64,000 nt of DNA from Sweltsa coloradensis (Eukaryota; Arthropoda; Insecta; Plecoptera; Chloroperlidae), in contig JAMZAV010003208.1 of assembly GCA_024449915.1 (NCBI GenBank), positions 1 to 64,000 on the forward strand. The letters are read 5' to 3'. The notes under the pieces were generated by a model, which saw only the letters and a list, made by a program, of their open reading frames with translations, was not told where the DNA came from and made no database searches. Positions 1 through 9,848 of the stretch are shown piece after piece. Position numbers and translations under genes: made by a program. The first letter of the stretch is position 1. Each line of letters starts with the position of its first letter.

Positions 1-2616
1 AAAACTTGGGATGATTAGGCTACGCCTACTTGCATGACTGCTGGTGACAAGTGACAACTAGTCCCAATTAAAAGTTTAATTACCATTACCTACTTTGAAT
101 CAACGATAAAAACTAAGAGGATGCAATCATGCAATGCTGGCTTCTTTATATAAAAAAAACAAAAGCAAGTACGACCGCTCGTACCTTGTACAATGCAGAA
201 TATTTTTTATTTATTTATTTTATTGCCACCTACAACAGAGTTATCTCCACAGGTGCGATGTAGGCTTTTACATACAATTAACTTATTCATTAAATTAGTA
301 ATTAAAATAATTAGGCCTTCGTCAATCAAACTTTGAATCGTTTGTTTTAGACCTTTTAGTAAAGTACACTTATCTTCTACTCTAGGCTAGGCCCTAATAG
401 TTTTGTACTAGCCTACAAAGTAAAACCAATAAAACTTTGGCCGGGATTGGAAGTTGGAATGCGAAGTGAGGTTTAAAAAATACAGAAATTTAGACTTACC
501 TGTAGGATTTTTGAGCCTACCTCTAGACCTACCTTAGTTGTTTGTCTAGGCTAGGTAGTAGCGAGTCACATATTCTCTAGAACCAACATCTTCGTGTACA
601 AAATATTAGGAGGTGCCAAAGGATCCGGTTAGAAGCATAAAAAATGTGGAGCTACTCTCAGCTCAAACGAAAAACACCGCATCTTTCTTGGTTCTTCGTA
701 GGACCACTCAGACGAGAACCGGTGTTGTAGCCCAACACTCTTTATGTTATGTTTGAGAATTGGATGGATCTCTCCACCCATCCCTGTTCACCACCCTCTG
801 GTTTCCATGCCCTTCTGCATTTCGTGCACCTTCGAGCTTCGTGCTGAAAGATCAGTACATTTTGACGAAAAGATACAAACCTCGGCAAAATAAATAAGCT
901 TAGTATCCGCTACATACGCCGACGCCGAGCGAATAAGTCCTCTCAAATCAGGACTCAGAACCACTTCGGCCACTATTCATCAACGACCACAGCTGTCCAT
1001 ATGTCTTTGGTCCATGTGTCCCTGTGATTTTAAACAACTTATGTGCATTGCATTGTTGCTAGGACGGCTCCAAAGACACCGTTTACAGATTACAAACTTT
1101 AATATTGTTTTAAAAAACAAAACTGTGACTGCCAGGAATCGACCCTGGGACCTCCTGGTCCTGCATTTAGGCCTACTTCGAAATAATTAATTTAACCATA
1201 AACTGAAGCTAATCGCTGACGTTATAAAACTGAATAAAAACTCGGTATTGTACATAAAAGCACAAACAAAAACTTAGTTTAATGCACTCGTCATAAGCAT
1301 AAGCATAAACCGAACGAGGATTTGAACCCAGGACCTTAAGGAAATTATAAATAACGTTCAATTATTCAACCTCTAAGGACCGACGAGCAACAAGAATTGT
1401 TTAAAAAATGTTATAACCGCCCATCTGTTAGTAGGTCTATACTGGAATTCACTTTCAGTACACGACCTATTTACAAATATTAATTACGTTATTACAAACG
1501 CAATTTTTGCAAGTATTGCACAGAAAACGTTCCACAAGCAGCAATACTTTTGTAACATTTCTCCCCGTGCTCTATCTGCATTATTAAATGTGCATACATT
1601 CTGCACGTGCTGCCATGCAGCATCTTACAAGAGTTGCGTAAAATAAAACTAAACTAGAGTATACGATTTAAGCATTATCTATCAAAAATATGTTGCCAAC
1701 TTACCAAAGCGTGCTTTCTATGACAACTTGTGGAGATAATGGACAGTGGGTCGTGATAGTGCCACGTTTATAGATGTTCTAGCTTCTAGCTTTTTTTTAT
1801 ACCTACCCCACCCTGACCCTACCTTCATTTCATTCTTGATTTACAGGTGTACCTACATTTAGAGGTGTACCTACATTCCTTATCCAAACCTGTTGTTTTG
1901 ACTTGAAATGTTATGGTTATTTAATGGTAAAGTCATCATTTCTAGCTAGAAAATATCGTCACACCATCTTTGAGAAAATATGCCTACGTAGTTACCGTAC
2001 GGTAACGATGTAGGCCTAGCTGTGTTTTGCAACAATTATCGATAACAAATTATATTCAAGACATATCCCGGATAACATCCCATTACGTTGGCAAATTACA
2101 TTGTGGCAGTAGACCTCAGTAGCTAAGACGAGATAAGACTAATTTCGTTCATGATCATCCACAAATCACCCCTAGCCTATAATAATCTTGTAGCCCGTAG
2201 TCTCGGCTAGGCTAGTGGAAGCGCGTAATAGCCTATGTCCAATATCAATCAACAAGTGTGTACTCTATCGTCATGTTTAAAATAAATAAATTAAATTATG
2301 CCATTTCATGTCCGTCTTAGGTGACGAACTTGTGGAAGGAATGCCCGAGGGCCCAATCACTGGCATTCGTATTACGTACCGACAAAATAAGTTTTTTAAC
2401 TTCTGATTTGGACTTACCTCATCAGTTCTTGGGTTAAGAATTTGTAAACGGTGACTTTGAAGCCATCCTAGCAACGAGGCACATAATAAATTCAAAGTTG
2501 TTCTGAATCGGCCTCGTCGATTCTGGGGTTGATCCGCGGTTGTTCACACTTCGCACTTTCCATACCACTCATTGTTATATTTCCTATTAAAAATATCGAT
2601 CTTTGGTTGGTTATCG
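1..2616. other. intergenic; no gene recognised
   Basis: AT-rich with no credible exon. It holds an A/T-rich tail at 200-235 that reads on the minus strand as GGCAATAAAATAAATAAA (LINE 3'-end type), tRNA B-box-like sequences near 1125-1170 and 1312-1345 (minus), and a perfect 16-bp palindrome GTTACCGTACGGTAAC at 1991-2006. Confidence 0.5.
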
Positions 2617-2690
2617 CTTACTCGTCGATTGCGTCGGGGCCTATATGGTTTGCTTGGTCGCTTTGGTTTGATGTCCCCCACTCTCCGATA
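2617..2690 (-). repeat. repeat fragment shared with 53.1 kb
   Basis: Its reverse complement reads AAGCGACCAAGC then GGCCCCGACGCAATCGAC, matching 53107-53157 on the plus strand. Related ends with ACTGATTTTCAG occur at about 3505-3540 and 4905-4985. This is a dispersed repeat of unknown class. Confidence 0.6.
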
Positions 2691-3495
2691 CCCCACCAAT
2701 CTTTTTAGTCTCCGATGCCCCACTCTCCGATGCCCCACTCTCCGATGCCCCATCTACCTGCTTACGAAAACCCATGTTACACCACGTAATATAAGCGCAC
2801 GGTCTCTTACGCGGTATATTTAAATGTTAAAAAGATAATTCTCTATTGAACAGTCTTGTGTCTCGTTTTCAAACTTGCCTGTATTATTAAGGGGGGGGGG
2901 GAGATATTGTCACCAAATATGTTTTGGACCAATATATTTATAGGTAAAGGGGTTAGGTTAGGTAAGGTTAGGTTAGGTTATGGTAGGTTATTTTAAGTTA
3001 GGTTAGGTTATGTCAGGTTAGGCTAGGTTAGTTTAGTTAAGTTTAGTTTAGTTTAGTTTAGTTTAGTGAAGTTTAGTGAAGTTTAGTTTAGGTTAGGTTA
3101 GGTTAGGTTAGGTTAGGTTAGCTGGTCATATAGCTAAACGAACTATAATACCACTAATATTTATTATAAAACAGACACGACTCAACCATTGAACTCAACT
3201 AAGATTGAATAATATTCTTAAATTCGTAGAGACTTTGATAAAAAGTTAGTAATAATTATACAAAATATTCAATTCAACTACATACATATATTATAAATAC
3301 AGGTAAATAATCAGTTTGAGAAGACTATTCAATATACCATGCACTTTGAACTATTTGCATTTACCGCGCTGTGGGAGTGCACTTACATTACGTGGTGTAA
3401 CATGGGCTTCATTAGCAGGTAGGTGGGCCATCGGAGAGTGGGGTATCGGAGACTAAAAAGGTTGGTGGGGCATCGGAGAGTGGGGCTTCGGAGAT
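2675..3495. repeat. inverted repeat enclosing a TTAGG block
   Basis: 2675-2800 and 3375-3495 are inverted copies of each other. Both contain several repeats of CTCCGATGCCCCA and then CATGTTACACCACGTAAT. The 575-bp middle holds the TTAGG tract. It looks like a mobile element or a folded duplication; no target duplication was identified. Confidence 0.7.
2951..3120 (+). repeat. interstitial (TTAGG)n block with GTTTA variants
   Basis: Repeats of GGTTA/TTAGG run from 2951 to 3030 and from 3091 to 3120, with a degenerate GTTTA/GTGAA pentamer tract between. TTAGG is the telomere repeat of most arthropods, so this is an interstitial telomere-like sequence. Confidence 0.85.
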
Positions 3496-3559
3496 GCGTC
3501 CCTGAAAATCAGTTATTGTGACTGAGTGGGTAGACTCTCACGATTTTTTTTTTAAATTT

Positions 3560-3640
3560 AAAACCTCGGAAAAGCTTTAGTCAGGATTGGCGGTGGTGGG
3601 TATTGTCTTACGACCTCACGAATCCAAGTTTCACGCGTTA
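3560..3640 (-). repeat. tRNA-headed SINE fragment (minus)
   Basis: The reverse complement contains CCTGACTAAAGCTTTTCCGA then GGTTTTA, the core shared with the copies at 41.6, 43.8 and 51.9 kb. The tRNA-like head is decayed here. Confidence 0.5.
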
Positions 3641-3697
3641 CCCATAAAAATAAACAAGCACGGGTACGGTTGTATCAAAAATAGGGAGCGAAGCTAC

Positions 3698-4514
3698 CAT
3701 GGGCGCCGGCAGGAATTTTAGCAGGGGGGGGCAACAATCACAATTTGTAGTTTCGTTGGGCAAGCACGGGGGGTTTGGGGGGATTTTTGAAAATCAGGTT
3801 TTTAGAATGCATTTGGTGGGTTTTAGAAAAAAGTAGTGGGCTGAATACGATACCGAAATTATGAAATTTTTGTGCACTAGATACTAGAAAGTAAACAAAA
3901 AAACATTGTCTCTCAACTTTTATACGGTTACTAAAATGGGTTATGATTTGAAAATGAAACACAAGTTTTAAAAATAAAGGCTAATTTTAATTGCATAAAA
4001 TTATAATGAATGTGACTGTTTTGATCACATTTTCTTTTCTTACATAAACTGCAACTTATAAGTTCTCTCCAGTTGAAATGCAATGTGGAATAAAAAATAA
4101 AACATAAACACGTTCTTAGAGGTCTACATCGACTGATAATATACTAGCCTACAAATCATAGAAACGATATCTTGTTACATTATTATTATTTATTTCAATA
4201 AATCATACACATAATATCACATAACATAAAATAAATGGAAAACGGGCGTGATTGACTAGACCCAAAAGGAAAATGTGAAATTTCAATGCATTACTAGGTA
4301 CTAAAAACAAACAAACTAGCAACACTCCGCTCCCGATCAGATCATTAAATATATTAATATTATTAATATTAATTTTCAATTGAATTTCGGTTTCACGAAT
4401 ACATTAATTTATAATATGTAATAAACGCATATCGCCAGTTAAAATTTATTTTTCCTTAAATCCAGGGGGGGGGGGGGCAAGCGCCCCCCTTGCCCCCCCC
4501 CCCCGGCGCCCATG
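3698..4514. mobile_element. non-autonomous hAT-type element with 8-bp target duplication
   Basis: Perfect 12-bp terminal inverted repeats CATGGGCGCCGG / CCGGCGCCCATG are flanked by GAAGCTAC at 3690-3697 and again at 4515-4522. An 8-bp target duplication is diagnostic of hAT. There is no transposase. A G run and a C run lie just inside the ends. An internal stretch near 3799-3845 is shared with the element at 14.5 kb. Confidence 0.85.
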
Positions 4515-4522
4515 GAAGCTAC

Positions 4523-5595
4523 ATAATCAACACTTAGATCAAATCTTATCGCGCGGTTTGGTGGAGGTGCCGAGTTGGGTACAGAAGATTACAGTCTCAA
4601 AACATGATAGCACCGCCCCAAGACTTGAAGTTTTAAACATTCCGTATGATCGTTATTGAAGGACAAAGTCACACAAACGCATGTGCTCGGTTTCTATCGT
4701 GAGGCGTGACGTGCGGATAAATACCGAATGTTCTGATCTCAATTCTCAATCATATATCTGTGAATCAATAGTATACAAATACTGATCCATATAAGGGTTA
4801 CATGTCCCACGCCAGTGGTACAAATTACAATTCCGAGATTCGATTTTTAATCGACGAATTCTTATTTGATCACAAATAAATACCTAACATGTATTCGTAT
4901 TCAGTGTCTACTCAGTCACATACCCGGTAACTGATTTTCAGTTGTGGACTTTAGTGGGACGCAAACGCAATCGACGCGCGAACAGTGGCCAACCTGAGGT
5001 TGGGATTAGGCGCTCTGTAACGGCAACATAGGCCAAAGTACGTAAGTGAAGATTTTTAGCCATTTTCGATATGGGCATGGTTGTAAATTATTAGTTTCGC
5101 GAAACGGACAGGGATATGAATTGCTTGCTTGCTAGCTAAAACTGCCATCTATGTCGACTCGAAAGGCTGCTCGAACCATTATTTTGTAACTGGAAATGTT
5201 AGGCCGTATATCGTTGCGCCCATTCAGTGTTATTATACCTGTAGGAAGGATGTCCTTCTAGCATCACCCACAAAGGAAAGAATTTCATGAACTAGTTTCG
5301 AAAGTTTTGTTATATTGTTGTTTGTTCGAGGCTCTCTGCAGGTAGGCCCTAACTAAACCTCATTACTTTAGGCACAAATAATAGAGAACACTACGTGCTT
5401 TAGGTGACAAAAAGTCTGGTGCACAATAAACAAGCATATCGGGTATAATAGCATGGGCCCATCCTATCGAGGACAGTTTGGAATAGGTCCTTCTTTGACC
5501 AATAAGATTGAATAGGTTAGGTGTACATAACAATTTAAACTTAAAAAAATACGTATTTTAATGTTTATTTTTGAATATTTTCGGATGATAGATAG
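4523..5595. other. intergenic; nothing recognised
   Basis: No exon or RNA gene is seen. A partial copy of the ACTGATTTTCAG repeat end lies at about 4905-4985. Confidence 0.4.
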
Positions 5596-6060
5596 TTGGA
5601 TGAGCGTAGCGAGCGTAGCGACTAGCGAGCGAAGCGAAGATTCCATTTCACTACACTGGACAAAAAAAATCCGGAATGTTTTTTTTTCCTTTCTTTTTTT
5701 CTGTATTTTTGTGTTTGTCAGCACGATTCCGGCTAAACCGAAACTCCAAGTGCAATGAAATTTTCTGGAGACCTTCGAAATCTCTAAACTTAGAGCTGCC
5801 ACGTTTTTGAGCGCAATCGAAAAATTATTTCTCATCAAAATCGCAATTTTACGATTTTTTTCTTTTTTAGAATTACGATTAATTAAAAAAATTGAAAATT
5901 AATGTTTATTTTTTATTTAATTTAAATTAATTTAAAAAAAATCTTCAACTTAGTAATGATTTTTTCACAGAACAACAGAAAATCCGCATAACACATGGCA
6001 GCTCAATGCACCAATTACGCTCATCCAACAACGCGGCGGGACTTAAGCGTTTTCCTAGTT
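5596..6060 (+). mobile_element. Helentron/DINE-1-like non-autonomous element, copy 1
   Basis: It starts TTGGATGAGCGTAGCG. Near the other end is the inverse, TTACGCTCATCCAA, followed by a hairpin (AACGC...GCGTT) and TTCCTAG, with T just outside each end. A terminal repeat at one end, a subterminal inverse at the other, a 3' hairpin and CTAG are the Helentron plan. This short copy runs 5' to 3' on the plus strand and lacks the tandem middle units. Confidence 0.6.
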
Positions 6061-7680
6061 TAAAAAAATAGTGCCAGGGAACTCAATCGTCAAAGTCAAT
6101 TCCGATAATATGGCATTGCTATACCCTCTCCCCACACCCTATGACAATAACTCGAAATAATAAGAATGAATTTCGCTGCATTTTTACGCAGATTATCCTA
6201 TTTTCAAGTAAAACAATAGTATGCCACCCTTGTGCATGAATCTAGCTGTCTGAGTACATGCCTGTTTGTTTGTTCTTATCAAGTGTGCAATCACGAAATA
6301 TGCCAACAATGAAGCCAGAGTGTGTGTGTGTGGGCGATTGCATCTTCAGAGAACTGATTTTATCCGTTTTGCAGTGAAATGTTGCCAAACTATATAATAA
6401 TATAATTTTATTATTTATTTTCAATTTGCAACATAGACAGTAACTATTAGACCATGTTATACAGAGCATATTGTTGTCGACAAGAATAAAATAGTATAGC
6501 CCTATAAAACAAAATGCACAACAAACAAAACTAAAATACCATACACAGATCAACAATTTACTTTGTCGCTGTTTAAACGTTATTGCAAAAACATGTACAA
6601 AAATTTGGAATGCATAGATATATTAGATTGTTGTGCGTGTCCCTATGAACATGTGTATCCTTCTGAACATTATTTGCATTGTTTACAAGTTAACCGTGGG
6701 CTATCTGACTGATGCTTGGAAGCTAGAATATTCTCTTTAGGTAGGTCTAAAACAAGCAATACCAGTCGTAAAACGTAGCCTATCTATATGATAGTGCACT
6801 ATGCACTCTGCTGATATAACATTTATTATTCCACTTACAATAAAATAACACCGTCTATTGTAATGCGTTATCATTGACGATGTCGATTTATTTGATGTTT
6901 ATAATTAATCTTGACGTCACTTGTCTCAAGATAAGGTCGCATACGTTGATTAGCGTCCATAAAGCATTGATCAATGTGATGTGGATGAGACCTAACTGAC
7001 ACTGTGATATTTTTTGAGTCGACTCGAAGCTGTGAATTATAGAATGGATTTTGATTTTGGCTTACTAGTTTTTACAACAAATTCTTCATAACATGATATA
7101 TTTTCACTTATCATACCAGACCAATGTATAAATGGTGCCACATGCCACGATTCTGTCAAAATTTGTCAATCTTATTACAAATTATATGCCATCTTCAAAT
7201 ATGGTCGCAAAATTAAAGTCAATGGATGGCAAAGAATACCGCATGTGTTTAGATAGTTTATTAATTTTAATATACTAATGTAGGCCTAGCTAGTTGACTT
7301 GTTCATACAATGTTTATTGCCATAAGGAATAAATAAAATGAAATGCAAATATTTAAATATTTAGGACTTGGCACTTAGAGCCTGCAGTTCAGAGTCAGCA
7401 GAGCCCTCAATTGTACGGTTAAATAGGAAAAAAAATGTTAAATTATTAAATTGAACGATTTAGAAAATAGGCCTACTTGAAAATGGTACCTTTATGTGAA
7501 ATTGATGGCAGTTGCACAGTCTTGTCAGGTGACACCGCAGCTGAGCCATCTTGGTGGGGGTGTTGCATGCAGTAAATGCATCCCCTTGAAGCACTAGTGC
7601 CAATAATCTAGTCGAAGTGGTTTTTTCGCGGGTGATTTGGTGGTGATGAAAGTTCGCGATCAGGCATTAGTCGTCATCGG
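6061..7680. other. intergenic; nothing recognised
   Basis: AT-rich. An A-rich stretch near 7318-7345 (ATTGCCATAAGGAATAAATA) resembles a LINE 3' tail. No coding signal. Confidence 0.4.
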
Positions 7681-7697
7681 TACCGCAGTCAAAACAC

Positions 7698-7818
7698 GGT
7701 ACGCCTGCAGACGAGCGGTTTGCAAGCCCGCAATACACAACCCCTAGTTGCTCAGTCTGTCACCGCGCCACCGTACGGTACGCCTGCAGAGAAGCAGTAT
7801 ACAAGCCCGCAATACACG
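7698..7818 (+). repeat. imperfect tandem duplication with GGTACGCCTGCAGA
   Basis: GGTACGCCTGCAGA...GCAAGCCCGCAATACAC occurs twice, with starts about 90 bp apart and a few mismatches. Function unknown. Confidence 0.65.
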
Positions 7819-7860
7819 TTCTGAAGAGCACTGGCTCGGTGGAGTAGTTTGTCATATGGG

Positions 7861-7972
7861 ATACTGGAAGGGACATTCAGAGCGAACATGTTAGTCGTTG
7901 AGAGTGGTCACTTGAGATACTGGAAGGGACATTCAGAGCGAACATGTTAGTCGTTGAGAGTGGTCACTTGAT
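7861..7972 (+). repeat. near-perfect 56-bp tandem duplication
   Basis: Two head-to-tail copies starting ATACTGGAAGGGACATTCAG at 7861 and 7917 are identical apart from the last base. A recent duplication. Confidence 0.9.
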
Positions 7973-8394
7973 TAGAGAGATCGAAAGAGAATAATATACT
8001 ATGTTCAGTATGTTGATTGTTGAAAGAACTGACCAAACCATACTTTTTACTGACCTCGCATAATATAAAGAAGAGAGTCAACAACAGTCAACAAGGAACA
8101 ACCGAAATTCTATTTGTTGCATTCCTAAACAAATGTTGCTTTTGTCGTATTCAAGTAACAGCCAGTAAAATATCATTGTTGCGAAAGGGTAAAAAGAAGC
8201 GTAGAAACTGAATTGAATTTATTTTCCTGTGGTGTCCCCCATCGTGTTCTTGTAGACTCAACGACCTGGTAGGCGCGTGGGTTGGTTATAGTTGCTGATT
8301 CCATTACCTGCTTGTTGCACTTGCGTCTTGCACGTTGCACGTATCGTGTGGAGCTGTGGGTGCGAGCTCCGCTGTGCATACATGGGACATCTTG

Positions 8395-8445
8395 CATAAT
8401 GTGGAGCCAACGAACGTGGGTTCGAGTCCCGCATAAGGAATTTAC
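8395..8445 (+). repeat. tRNA-like B-box sequence (SINE remnant)
   Basis: CGTGGGTTCGAGTCCCGC is a good Pol III B box with a T-arm stem. No full cloverleaf was found, so it is a SINE head rather than a tRNA gene. Confidence 0.4.
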
Positions 8446-8452
8446 TTTTATC

Positions 8453-8453
<1 letters not shown>

Positions 8454-8538
<85 letters not shown>
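8454..8538 (+). repeat. (TG)n microsatellite, about 85 bp
   Basis: Uninterrupted TG/GT dinucleotides. Confidence 0.98.
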
Positions 8539-8546
<8 letters not shown>

Positions 8547-8587
8547 TGCCTTCAATTTGTGATATAAATTATGGAACTTGAGTATCT

Positions 8588-8650
8588 CTATCTCTGCGGG
8601 ATTCGAACCCACGCCTCTTTAGTACCACACGTATGTGCCTGCGATTCAAC
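8588..8650 (-). repeat. tRNA-like sequence, minus strand (SINE remnant)
   Basis: The reverse complement contains GCGTGGGTTCGAATCCCGC, a B box within a T-arm. It lies opposite the 8395 copy, with the TG tract between them. Confidence 0.4.
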
Positions 8651-8983
8651 CGTATGAAATGAAGGCGATAGTTATCCTCCTGAGTCCTGATCAAAGGAGG
8701 TTTTTGTTTTGAATCTTAATTGGTCGCGGAAAACCACCACGACGACACGACATGTTCTGCAACAGGTGTGAAGAGGAAACTACTGGCGTTCCACTGGGAA
8801 ATGCAAAGTTTTGATCTCTGGCTTGGTTGACTTGACAAGGAAGATGTTGAGATAGACGCGAGGTAACATCGTGATGTGGTTTTATTTCCTTGTGGTCAAA
8901 AACTTGATTCGAGCCGAGATGATGAAGCAATAGACTTGTTCTCCACATTGATCGACGATCCTCGTGCTGCTTCCTACAACAGG

Positions 8984-9031
8984 TGTCTGTCTGTCTGTAT
9001 GTCCGTCCGTCCGTCTGTCTGTCAGTCTGTA

Positions 9032-9070
<39 letters not shown>

Positions 9071-9127
9071 ATGTATGTATGTCTGTCTGTCTGTATGTCC
9101 GTCCGTCCGTCTGTCTGTCAGTCTGTG
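8984..9127 (+). repeat. (TGTC)n tetranucleotide satellite with GTCC variants
   Basis: TGTC units with an internally repeated motif: GTATGTCCGTCCGTCCGTC occurs at both the left and the right end. Any open frame here is low complexity and not a gene. Confidence 0.97.
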
Positions 9128-9848
9128 TTAGTTGAAATTTACTACACACTCTTGGCAACGATTGGTGTTACATTATGAAGATAAGATAACTCCACATCTG
9201 TGCCCAAACTAGGGTTCGAACCTGAAACGTAGGCTACACCTGCCACCATGTTAAATAAACCATGGGCATGTTAGAACACTTCACCCTGACAACTATAATC
9301 CAACACTCGCATTGTCACTTTTAGGCAAAATAACAAATAACAAGTGGTAGCTAATTGGCCGAAATGTTGTTTTATTCATAACAAAATTAAGTGTTTTTAC
9401 CACCAAAATGTTTGTAAATCCATTTTGGGTATCAAGTACATGTAAATGGGATTTTAGTACAATCGACCACGCCAACTGCAGGTGTCTCGAAATTCGGCCC
9501 GAATTTATAACGAAAGCGACGGAAAGCGATACCCGCGGACCCCCACACAAGACAAAATGATTGTTTGCTTTCTGTCTCGAGTCGACTGTGGCTGGAAGTG
9601 TCCTGCATGAGCTGTTTTAGTGGAATTTCACATTTCTGTAACTGAAACTTAGATTCATTACCATTTACAATATAATTATTATCATCGCTTCTCATTCCGG
9701 GATTAGCGCAATCGCATGATTATAAAACGTAAATAAATCCTTGATAAAGGTGTGTAATTCACGATCTCTAATATTTCTCTTTGTGGCATTGACTTCCAAG
9801 TTCATAGAAGAGAACTCCTTATAGACCAGAACCCAGGTAGGGAAACCC

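Noticed and set aside
8282..8581. Open frame across the TG microsatellite
   Set aside because: The Cys-Val run is translated (TG)n; no gene.
8691..9178. Open frames on both strands at the TGTC satellite
   Set aside because: Thr-Asp-Arg-Gln or Ser-Val-Cys-Leu repeats are just the tetranucleotide read in frame.
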